Assembly: GCA_036346205.1 (NCBI GenBank)
Contig: JARFJB010002472.1
Span: 6,657,501-6,721,500, forward strand
DNA: 64,000 nucleotides
Direction: 5' to 3'
DNA from: Vesta saturnalis
Lineage: Eukaryota > Arthropoda > Insecta > Coleoptera > Lampyridae
Part shown: positions 36,481-46,135 of the stretch, piece by piece
How positions within the stretch are numbered: position 1 is the stretch's first letter
How the letters are laid out: every line of letters starts with the position of its first letter
Notes under the pieces: generated by a model
What the model was told of the DNA's origin: nothing
Database searches by the model: none
The model's input: only the letters and a program-made list of their open reading frames with translations
Translations under genes and position numbers: made by a program

Positions 36481-36554
<74 letters not shown>

Positions 36555-36555
36555 G
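36481..36555. repeat. (TA)n microsatellite, right border of DD41D element
   Basis: TA array with one TG interruption, directly after the inverted repeat ending at 36480. Confidence 0.92.
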
Positions 36556-36661
36556 GTATCTCTAAAAGGTCTGTACAAAATACTAGGACAAATTACTGAG
36601 GCTAAAACGTTAGGATCTAGTTCAATTTACATTAGTCGAAAAGTTGATAATTTCCGAAATA

Positions 36662-37067
36662 CAGGGTGTCAAAGTTATTATTCCTTTAAACTCTTTATTA
36701 AATATCTATCGCAATAACATGATTTGCATGAAATTTGGTACCTAGAGGTTTTCTATGTATATACACAATGAAACATTTTAATTCGATTTTCACAGAAACA
36801 GCTGTTCGAAGCGACATCTACAAGGTATACCATTTTTGAAGAAAACATATCAGGGAATAAAAGTATCTGACTAGAAATTTGATATACCTAGACAGAAAAA
36901 AGTTATGGAGCTTTAAATGTAGATGCAGGTGGCGCCTTCTGGAAGATACGTCAATACTCAAATCTGGATTTTTCATCATAGAAAACCTCAAATTTCATGC
37001 AAATCCAGTTATTATTATGATAGAGATTTAAAAAAGAGTTTATAGAAATAATAACTTTGACACCCTG
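36662..37067. mobile_element. 406-bp MITE with Tc1/mariner-type ends
   Basis: The left end CAGGGTGTCAAAGTTATTAT (36662) is inverted at the right end finishing CACCCTG at 37067. Similarity extends about 45 bp inward (to GATAGAGATTT on the right). TA flanks both ends; on the right the TA continues as a microsatellite. There is no coding sequence. It is likely a non-autonomous derivative of an IS630/mariner-type element. Confidence 0.88.

Positions 37068-37105
<38 letters not shown>
37068..37105. repeat. (TA)n microsatellite at MITE end
   Basis: Begins at the TA target duplication of the MITE and has two interruptions at its right edge. Confidence 0.9.
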
Positions 37106-37106
<1 letters not shown>

Positions 37107-37136
37107 GGTGTTTGAGATTTACACGAGTGTTAATGT

Positions 37137-37456
37137 ATTTCCATTTCCTCAGGATACATAATCTTGGATATTGATAAGATTCTTGTAAGAACCTTGGTTC
37201 TCATTTGCCATCTTCAGGTCACTCATAATCTTGCTCTAATTTGCGTCGATTAAACATAAGAAAATATCAACTTTGATAAGACCAGAAATTAAACAAAAAC
37301 CGTTAAGCAACAACACACCACAGACCTTCCAATCCACAGAAGAGGATTATTAGTGACCTGAAAGTGCCAAATGACAGTTTGCAGAAACATCGCCGAAACA
37401 ATGAAGGTTCTTACAAGAATCGTATCAATATACGAGATCATGGAAGAAATGGAGTA
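37137..37456. repeat. Inverted repeat with ~85-bp arms
   Basis: The left arm (about 37137-37225, containing GATTCTTGTAAGAACCTT and CATCTTCAGGTCAC) is mirrored by the right arm (about 37360-37456, containing GTGACCTGAAAGTGCC and AAGGTTCTTACAAGAATC). The spacer is about 140 bp. It is probably an old foldback or MITE; no gene is present. Confidence 0.7.
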
Positions 37457-39085
37457 CATTTTTTACTTAGCCACTTTTAACTATAACACTTTCTTTCTGA
37501 TTTAAGATGTTGGTGATTGTTGGGAAAGCAGGTGCCCCAATATGAAAGACTTCTGAAAACTAAGCTATAAAGATTTAAGATATTGGTGTTGTTTTAATCG
37601 TTAAAACTCAAAATTCAAGAGTATTCGCAGTACAAATGAAACAACCCAAGAAGTTAACAAGTTTGGGATGTACTTGAGGCTACAGTTTTCAAAAACAGAA
37701 ATGAATTTTTTTGTGACGAAGGAAACACTCTGTCCAAGTAGTGGGCAAACTAAACTATTTGGCAGAATTATTGAATTCCTAAAACTCTCTCATATGTAAG
37801 GTTTTATAGGTTTTTATATACAGTTTCAGAGGAGAACCGACGTCACTCTTCCTAATCTAATTTCAAATCACGCAGGAGCATACATTTTAAGTTTAGAAGA
37901 GACACGATGTGATGGGTGAGAAAGTTTAATGAACAAACAATTCTGGATTTCTGGCCAACTCGTGCTTGGAAATGGAGGTATGGAATGGGATCGATTATAG
38001 TTACGTTTAGTTTTTATGCTGAGTAAATTACTTAAACATGATTATTTACAAATACAGCTCCATTATTTTCTACTGATTGCAGGTTATGATTAAACATTAA
38101 CATTAAAAAAATTATCCCAAGGCTTGTTCTGCACTTACGAAGATATTTTTATACTTGAACCTTTTTATTATCAGATTGTTTGAATTCGGTGTTTATAAAG
38201 TATAAACCAATAATAAATAATAATGTTTTGGTAGTGTATATGAAACGAGTCGAGTAATGTTATCGGTAGTATATAACCATAGATATTATAACTCTAGAAG
38301 TTCAATGTATCTCAAGGTTTTTAATTTAAAGTGTAATTACATATTTTCGCTTGTCTTACATTTTTTTATGTACAAATAATTACAAAATGCGTTTTTATGT
38401 ACCTACCTATGCGCTTATCGTAAACATAAATCTTACATTCTTTAAAACCGATTTAAGTGATTTCGGCAAGTAAATATCTATTAAATTGCTTTTAAAATAT
38501 TACTTAATAGAAAACGGAACTTATTATAAATTATTATTTTGTAATATCAATTTAATATTAGTTTTAAATTTAATTGTATACAATTTTGTGGAATACAGAT
38601 TTTCGGATCATGAAATCTGCGCAATTCGTAATTCGTGAGCTTTGTCCCCTCATATATTAAGCTGTACCATACACAACCCTTTTCATTTGTATCTATATGC
38701 TCCACCTTCCATGTTTCTAAAATTTACTTAAAATTAAACAAATATTTCAAACAGATTAAATAATATTGACCAATCAATGAATAAGCTATCCGAAAATCCA
38801 CGTATTAACAAAAAAAAAATATAAAACTTTGATGTATCTAGTCATCCAATTTGGCAAATGGACTATATTAATGTCGACATAAATTTAACACAATTATGAC
38901 TATTTTTGAATCACGCACTCTGCGTAACATTAGTATTTTTATAACAGTCTATGATAATGTTGGTTCAACGTCTTTTCAATGACGTTTGTATAATTTTTTA
39001 ATACATATTTTACATTATCAACAATAATCTGATTAGAGTAGTTTAATTAGGACAATTTTGCTGTTAAGGGTGATATGTCGTAATT
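37457..39085. other. Intergenic, nothing recognised
   Basis: AT-rich DNA, no gene or repeat that I can support. Confidence 0.5.
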
Positions 39086-39102
39086 GTTTTTTGCACTTCG
39101 TG

Positions 39103-39159
39103 GATTAAAAGTACTATTTGGTTCCCCCATTTCGGGGACTGAAGTATTACTTTTAATCT
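39103..39159. repeat. Palindrome, left end of recombinase element
   Basis: GGATTAAAAGTA (39102-39113) faces TACTTTTAATC (about 39148-39158), with CCCCC/GGGG (39124-39137) inside. To its right the motif recurs as TAGGGATTAAAA, TTTAATCC and GAGGATTAAAA up to about 39200. Confidence 0.8.
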
Positions 39160-39362
39160 CTAGGGATTAAAATTTATTTAATCCTCCGAGGATTAAAAAA
39201 TAAATAATTCACTCTACTAAATAATTTTATTAATAAAAATCAGCAATTAATATTTAAAATGATATCTACTTTTGATTAACATTTACGGATATATTTACAT
39301 TTGTACAGTTATTAAAGTTAAAAAATTTACCAAAGTTGTTGTCCTTAGAATTAAGAACATTA

Positions 39363-40215
39363 TTATGTTGAAGCGATAGATGCATTAATAGTATTTATTT
39401 GGTTTTCTGAATCAATTTTTTTTTCATTTTCATGTCCAAACATTTTTTCTGCTATAATTTTTTTGTTATTTATATAGCTTTCAAGATATCCCTCAGCCAC
39501 TGAAGACGACTTCCAACCTCCGTGTCTTTTGAGAACGTCGACATTTGTCCCAGAATTGACTAATAAAGACACCGACGTGCGTCGAAAACAATGACCGGTG
39601 TATAAAGAGGGTTCAGAAAGTTTCAAAAAAGTTGCAATTCTTTGGGGTAGTTTTCCAAAGGTATTATTTTCAGTGGGTTGAGTTGAACATCTCCGGTCTT
39701 TATATTGGACAAAAAATCGTGAATGGTTTGTGTCAGGTTTACTTAAAGCAATGTAATTTTTGCATAGTTTTATAAAATCGACTGGGTTATTCACTGAATT
39801 CTGAATAAAGATTACTCACCTTAACCATTAAAAAATCGTCGTCTGGAGCTTGAATTAGGAATTGATCGACTTGTTCATCAGTAAGAGCTTTTCACTTCTT
39901 TGGCTTATAGCCGTCATTTTTTCTTTTCAGAACAGCTTTTAATTTAGGACATTGGGCTATGTCAATATTACTGTTCACCATTACCATCGATTTCACCATG
40001 AAATAATTCGCCCACAAGGTGGAAACACGTACAGTTTTGCTTTTTTCATTGAAATATGCTAAAAAGACATTTTCTTTGGTGTGATTTTGTATCTTTTTTT
40101 GACGGCACCATGTTATAAAATCTTCATAAGACTTTCCATACACTTTTCTGGATTTTGATGGCAATAGTTGGTTAACAGCCTCTTCAGCCGCTGCTTCAAT
40201 ATCAAACTCATCCAT
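39363..40215 (-). pseudogene. Tyrosine recombinase, first catalytic Arg region missing
   Basis: Phage-integrase-type DNA recombinase. The N-terminal core-binding domain starts MDEFDIEAAAEEAVNQLLPS (40215), then SRKVYGKSYEDFITWCRQKK, FNEKSKTVRVSTLWANYFMV and NDGYKPKK, where a TGA (about 39893) interrupts. LTDEQVDQFLIQAPDDDFLM follows, then AAG|GTGAGT at 39821/39820, an ideal splice donor. The next recognisable coding is VDFIKLCKNYIALSKPDTNH (about 39780), SRFFVQYKDRRCSTQP, LYTGHCFRRTSVSLLVNSGT (about 39600), LKRHGGWKSSSVAEGYLES and an Asn/Lys-rich tail to 39363. HxxR (HCFRR), HGGW and the Tyr nucleophile (EGYLE) are present. The segment with the first Arg (family RRDEL) is absent, either deleted or on a lost exon. 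Confidence 0.82.
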
Positions 40216-40485
40216 TTTTGCAACTACGCGTCGTCAACAGACTAAGTTTTCACAATGGCGAATGTTGTTTATTATTTATTTACTCGTTGTTATGGCATTG
40301 AAACATCTGGGATTTTAAAAATAATTCATAAATTTCATTAGCCTTGAATAGTGTGGCTTCTTTGTCACTTTGTGACTTTACTAATAATTTAAATTTATCA
40401 TAGATGTAATATTTTAATTTTCAGAAAATAATATAATTATTTCTATTATTACTCCACGAAGTGCAAAAAACAGTGTAGATACCGC

Positions 40486-40586
40486 GGGATTGAAGTTCCT
40501 TAATCCCTTGAATAGTTGTTGGTCTCGGGCTCAAGCCCTTGACCAACAAACTCTATTCGTGGGATTAAATGAGTCACTTCAATCCC
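40486..40586. repeat. ~100-bp near-continuous palindrome, right end of recombinase element
   Basis: Pairs from outside in: GGGATTGAAGT/ACTTCAATCCC (40486-40496 and 40576-40586), TTAATCCC/GGGATTAA, GAATAG/CTATTC, TTGTTGGTC/GACCAACAA and GGGCT/AGCCC, with CA at the tip. Almost 45 bp of stem. It contains four GGGATTRA-type motifs in two inverted pairs, echoing the left end. Confidence 0.88.
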
Positions 40587-40780
40587 TTGTTATCTAATGT
40601 ACTATTAATATTAACTTACATGAACTGTTTTTAATTTTAATATTAAAACTGCCTTAGAAAGTATCGGACCTAAAATGAGTGAAGAGATATTAAAAATCAT
40701 AGCGTAAGTAGATCAGCGAAATTTAGTTATCAAGTTATTTGAAAGATAATAATTTACATAACTTGACATAACCTAAATAC

Positions 40781-41406
40781 GGTCTAGGACAACTGGCCGC
40801 CGCCAACTGGCCCGCGCCAACTGGCCGCGGCTAACTGACCGCGAGACAAGTGGCCGACAGGACAACTGGCCACCGAACCAACTGGCCGCCGACTGCTTAT
40901 AATCGAATATTGTAGATTTATCCACTTTGTATTTTATTAGAGTTAACTTAATTAGAGCGGTTTTCCAAGAAATTTGTGAAAATTTAACAAAGAACGGAAT
41001 TTGCCCCTTTAGAAATTAGTCAACGACAATAAACATGCCATTAACATTCTAGAATAATGGCATACCGATCCCACAAACTACTTATTTGTGAAGATTTTCA
41101 AGTAACTTCCTATAATCGAATATTGTAGATTTATCCACTTTGTATTTTATTAGAGTTATTACTTCACTATCAGTTTGTTTGTTTTCAATAAATGAAATTA
41201 GCCATGTATTTATTTGAGGTCAAGTTGTACCTACTTACAGCGACGCGACGGCCACTTGTCCCGGCGGTTACTTGTCTCGGCGGCCAGTTCTCCCAGCGGC
41301 CAGTTGTCCCAGTAGCCAGTTGTCCCAGCGGCCAGTTGTTCCAGCGGCCAGTTGGCCGCGGCCATTCGGCAGCGGCCAGTAGGCGGCGGCCACTTGTCCC
41401 ATTCCG
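40781..41406. mobile_element. Foldback element with GC-rich tandem-motif arms, 10-bp target duplication
   Basis: The left arm (40781-40895) is an array of CAACTGGCCGCC-like units; the right arm (about 41240-41406) is the reverse complement array (GCGGCCAGTTGTCCC units). The outermost bases mirror each other (GGACAACTGGCCGCCGCC and, read from the right, GGACAAGTGGCCGCCGCC). The flanks carry the same 10 bases, ACCTAAATAC, at 40771-40780 and 41407-41416. The AT-rich centre holds a direct repeat of about 48 bp (from 40898 and 41112, TATAATCGAATATTGTAGAT). No coding sequence. The duplication length fits foldback/Mutator-like transposons. Confidence 0.85.
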
Positions 41407-41416
41407 ACCTAAATAC

Positions 41417-42115
41417 GTTACCTTACCCATATATTTTTATCTCTGATACTTGCGCTTAACGTATCTATCAGTAAATACGTCTAGAAATTAGTAAATGTTA
41501 ACAGAAGTAACTTGATGTTTCGTAAATAATCTTAATTTATTTGCATCAACCACCACATTTCTCTTCAAATAAGGCGCGATGAAAAATACCGGACACCCGC
41601 TCTTTAAAAGATGACGTTATAGTTTGATTCAAACTAAGTTGGGTATGACTAATTAACATTGTACGAAGTAATATTAAGGTGACGTAAGTGGAGAATAAAT
41701 CTGCTAGTTATTATTGTTGGTCGACATTAATATCGATAGATGTCACTGCTTAAACCTTTGCAATTGTGTTTTTAATATATCAAATTAACAAAATTACTAT
41801 TAAACATTATTTTAACAGTGACTGATATAAATTATTGTTAACGACATAATGTTATAATGGACAAATTTAAATGATTTTTCTATAGGTCACAATCCTGCTA
41901 ACATAACCTATAAACACGTTGCGTAAGGAAGTACTTTTCAGTTTACTTAAAACATGCACCATTTTGGGGATAAGATATGTATAAACAGTTCGTTATTTTG
42001 TTAATCACAAGTAAGAACATTTCTAATAAGACTAGAAACATTGTACGTATACTCATGTTTGACAACTACTTACAGAGAGACGAAATTTTCATTTTTGCAA
42101 ACAGGAGATGTAGTA
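41417..42115. other. Intergenic, nothing recognised
   Basis: AT-rich spacer between the foldback element and the pogo element. Confidence 0.5.
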
Positions 42116-42325
42116 CAGTAGAACCTCGATTATCCGGACCTCGATTATCTGGATTACGTGTTGGAATGCGCTTTATGATTTGCGCAAGTTTCATTCATTC
42201 AACAAGTTCCGTGTAAAATATGAGTCAATAGTCGTTCAAACTCAATGCGCGTTGGACGTTTGCTTCTTGTGTTTAAATTAAATAAATTGGTCACAATTTA
42301 AATATTCATTTTTTAAATTACTGAT

Positions 42326-45060
42326 ATGTCAACAAAAAGAAAACGTGTTGTACTTTCAATAAAAGACAAATTAGATATAATCAATGCTTTGAATCGAGGT
42401 GAATCGAGACGATCTCTGTCTAATAAATATGGTGTTGGAACGTCAACGATCTCGGATATAAAAAAACAAAGTGGAAAAATCTTAAAATTTACTAACTGTT
42501 TGATGACAGAAAATGGAAGCTTAGAGCGTAAAGTTATGAAAAAATCAGGAAATGAAGAAGTTGAAGAGTGTACTTTCATGTGGTTCATACAAAGACGTTC
42601 CTCTGGACAGCCAATATCTGGTCCATTACTGTGTGAAAAGGCAATATTTTTTAATACAAGATTAAATGGAGATCCCACATTCAAAGCAAGCTCGGGCTGG
42701 CTTGAAAAATTCAAAAGACGACATGGTATCAGGGAACTTGAAATTCATGGGGAAAAGCTTTCTGCCGACATACCTTAGCAAACACGTTCATTGACACGTT
42801 GAACATTTTTGTGGAGAGGGTTGGATTCGACGAAGAATTTATTTATAATGCTGACCAGACCGGTTTGAATTGGAAGAAACTACCCAATAAAACTATAGCA
42901 TCAAGACGTGAAAATACTGCACCAGGGTACAAAATTAGTAAAGAACGTGTCACCATAATGGTGTGTGCCAATGCAACAGGTAGACATAGACTTCCACTGT
43001 TTGTCATTGGGAAATCAAAGAACCCAAGATGCTTTAAAAATATCAATAGTCTTCCGGTTGAATATGATCATCAGAAAAAAGCCTGGATGAATGGTGAAAT
43101 TTTTAAACGATGGTATGAACAACAGTTTGTAACAACCCTTTTTCGTGTTGTACTAAATTATACTTTAATTTTAGATCTTTCATTCATTTAGTAGTAAATA
43201 TGAGAAAAAGTTTTTAAGTGTTGCATTTCCTAGTACATATCTTTTTAAGTGTAATATTTCGTAAAGATTTATATTTCCCTTTCCGTAAAAAAATTGGATG
43301 CTGACCGCGCAAAGCGTGATAACTTAATTCTATGCGCAGATGCGTGGGAGGACACCTACTTGAGTTATTCGGAAAGCCTTCATTTTTTTTTCACTTCCTG
43401 CTGAATGTTATAGCATGAAGCTTTGTTTTTGGGGGTGTTCCCTAAATTTTGCGTAATAGTGCCATCAGTTTTGATGGTAAGTTACCTTTTAATTCATTAT
43501 ATTTTTTTAACTAAAGCATTTTCTCTTTTGCAGGCACTATTTTTTTTTAACTATGGCACTGTTATAAGGCACTTATTTTTATATAAAATTTTCATGAATA
43601 AATTTAAGAATAGTTCCAGTTTGGCAGTTTGGCGGTGTGGCTGGTAAAGATTGCACAACATTTATGCAATCCTGACCTCACCTAGTTGACAATTCCGACT
43701 CATGTGAATTCTAAGGTTATAATATGTTAAGTACAAAAGTTACGAAGGTAATTATTTAATGATTTTTTTATACTTTAAGAATAGTAATAAGACTTCTTAT
43801 TTTTTTAATCATCCATCAAGATGATAAATAAACTTAATTACACGTTAATACTTCTTTTATTGTCATAAACACTATTATTGTTCATTAACTAGGTTTAACT
43901 GTTCCTATAACAAATATAGTTTGGCGCTCGAGGTATCATTTTATTGTTTTTATTTACATTACATTTTTTTATTATTTAGTATAAGAGAAAATAATTAAGC
44001 AGATTGGAATCAAGCAGCATTTTAGGTATTTGAGCAAATCAGTTTATTAGAATCTGCCCTTTATTAATCTACCGATTAGAGTCGACGGCACAAATTAGTG
44101 ATGAAAGGTAAGTATCTCAATTAGTTATATGATTTGTGTTTAGGGAGAATTTTACCTAATTTCATTATTACTTTATTAGAATATTCAAATTACATCATAA
44201 CAATTGAGTAGTTACATCACCACGTTTTGTTATTACAATTTGGCGTTATTTATTGTTGTTACAAGTTTATTCCAGAAGTTAAAAAACATCAAAACTCCAT
44301 AGATAAACGAGGAAACACTTTATTATTACTAGACCATGCACCATCCCACCCATCTATTGAATGTTTAAACCACACCATTGAAATGTTTACAGTAAAATTT
44401 CTTCCACCAAATGTCACATCTGTAATACAACCGATGGATCAGGGAGTAATAGAAACATTCAAACGTTTATATAGAAAACAGATGCTTCGACGATTATTAC
44501 TAGCAGACGAAAATAATGATGAATGGGTTATCAACTTCCACAAGCAATTAAATTTAAAAGATTGTTGCTATATGGCAGCAGATACCTGGAATTCTTTAGA
44601 TGTGTCAACTTTGAAAAAATCGTGGAACAAAATTTTAAAAAGACCAACAGTAAGTTCCAGTAATGAAGTAGAAACTGATATAAGAGACATCGCGGAAACA
44701 ATAGGTCAAATCTCAATATGTGCTGCTTGCGACGAAGAAGATGTAACCGAATGGTTAAATTGCGATGCAAACGATCCTGGTTTTCAAATTTTGAATGATG
44801 AGGAAATAATTAAAGAAATATCTGTCTCAGAAGAACGTGATCAAGAAGACGATGAAGAGATTTGCGAGGGAAGAGATATTGGTCCAACACATTCTGAAGC
44901 TTTTCAATGCTTAGATGTCGCCATGAAATGGTTTGAGAGTCAAGAAGAGTGTAATTCAGGACAACTAATATATCTTAAAAGTATTCGTGATTTGGCAGCT
45001 TTAAAAAGAAAAGCTAGCTTTAAGCAAAAATCGATAATTGATTTCTTTAATAAAAAATAA
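42326..45060 (+). pseudogene. pogo/Tigger transposase, split and frameshifted
   Basis: CENP-B/jerky-related transposase. N-terminal HTH (MSTKRKRVVLSIKDKLDIIN, NKYGVGTSTISDIKK); second HTH (Tc5 type: SSGWLEKFKRRHGIREL). A one-base frameshift lies near 42774 before ANTFIDTLNIFVERVGFDEE. The DDE core has FIYNADQTGLNWKKLP with the first Asp (about 42855), LPLFVIGKSKNPRCFKN and EIFKRWYEQQF; then the interruption; then FIPEVKKHQNS, TLLLLDHAPSHP with the second Asp (44331), and FLPPNVTSVIQPMDQGVIE with the third (44436). The C-terminus is acidic, ends QKSIIDFFNKK and stops at 45060. All three catalytic Asp residues are intact, and the 44227-45060 part is fully open. Confidence 0.9.
43129..44265 (+). 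other. 1137-bp GT...AG segment inside pogo transposase
   Basis: Starts GTAACAAC directly after codon TTT (43126-43128) and ends GTTGTTACAAG before TTTATTCCAGAAG. Removing it as a GT-AG intron keeps phase 0 and joins EQQF to FIPEVKK. The edges also form an 8-bp inverted repeat (GTAACAAC/GTTGTTAC) and TTT occurs on both sides, so it could be an inserted element with a 3-bp duplication. Its interior has no recognised gene. Confidence 0.65.
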
Positions 45061-46038
45061 TTTACATATATTAAAGCTACTTATGTATAAATCAAAATAA
45101 AAAATATTCATACTGAGTGTACTCGTTTTTTCCTGTTAATTATGATTTTTTTCGCTTATCCGGATTTGTTCTTATCCGGACTACCTTCATCCACAATTAG
45201 TCCGGATAATCCAGGTTCTACTGTATTTGATTTATATACTGTTTATGTTCAATGAACTTTGAAAAATTTAGGCACTTCAATGGGTTTTATATTGCAATTA
45301 TTAAAATAGTATTCATACATAAGTGGACGACACATAAACTTCCTATTATAATAAAATAACTAATAAATACTTGATGCAAAATTTATAATTTACATTGCAT
45401 TATAATTACATATTTAATTAAAACAATCATCATTTACAGCAATCAGTCTGTTTCTGTACCACTCTCTGAACCTGAAGATGAATCGGTGACAGAGGTTATT
45501 AAAAGATTCATAACTTCAAAATGTCCTTCTAATTGCCACCATTCTAACATACATTTTTCAGCATGTCTAATACGTTTCTCTCAATACGGCGTATCAATTT
45601 TTTGTAAAGATTCCATACATATCTCTGTAACCCTCCTATTGTGCTCGGGTCAATATGACCCAATCGCGTTCTTCTAATGTGCATAATTCGTTAAAATATT
45701 TAAATATTTCGTGGCCACTGCATGACTTTTATTTCGTTACCCTATAACTGTGTACCTAGATTGATATAAGAAAATTATAATTAGTTTTTTTTTAATACAT
45801 TTGTTACACTCAATGTGTTTGGGTCTATATGACCCGGTGATTTGTGTGGTTCCAATTAGAAGAACGGGAAGCAGATTATTATAGACGAATGTATTTTATT
45901 AGTTTTGTTTTATTTTCATAAATATAAATAACTTACATAATATTGCCACATTATGTTCCAATAGTGCTCATATTGTATGCGTTATTTGCGTACCGGTAAA
46001 CAAGTTTATTACTGTTGAGACTTGTCTGTGGCTCCGCG

Positions 46039-46075
46039 TATAAATGCAGCCAGTGAGCATCTGTGTATTAGTTTC
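46039..46075 (+). promoter_or_regulatory. TATA box and initiator of the piggyBac transposase
   Basis: TATAAAT at 46039-46045, with TTAGTTT about 30 bases further on, matching the spacing and shape of an arthropod TATA/Inr core promoter (TCAGTT-type). It lies about 70 bp before the first ATGs (46136 and 46145). Confidence 0.45.
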
Positions 46076-46135
46076 GCAGTAAATATCAAACTTGATGCTA
46101 TACTCTAATAAGAAATACCTAACAATTGAAGTTTA

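Larger units (their letters stand above)
39086..40586 (-). mobile_element. Tyrosine-recombinase (Crypton-like) element with palindromic ends
   Basis: A minus-strand tyrosine recombinase is enclosed by a 19-bp inverted repeat, GTTTTTTGCACTTCGTGGA at 39086-39104 and its exact complement at 40453-40471. Beside each lies a palindromic block (39103-39159 and 40486-40586) rich in GGGATTAA/TTAATCCC-type motifs. Cryptons move through a recombinase acting on a circular form; the palindromes may be its binding sites. Exact ends are uncertain because the right palindrome lies outside the 19-bp repeat. Confidence 0.7.
42116..45223 (+). mobile_element. pogo/Tigger element, complete ends
   Basis: The left end CAGTAGAACCTCGATTATCC (42116) is mirrored by the right end finishing CTACTG at 45223 (reverse reading CAGTAGAACCTGGATTATCC). 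TA flanks at 42114-42115 and 45224-45225. These ends are typical of pogo/Tigger. The element is 3.1 kb because the gene is split by 1137 bp. Confidence 0.93.

Noticed and set aside
42313..43046. Minus-strand frames over the pogo transposase
   Set aside because: Antisense shadows of HTH and DDE domains.
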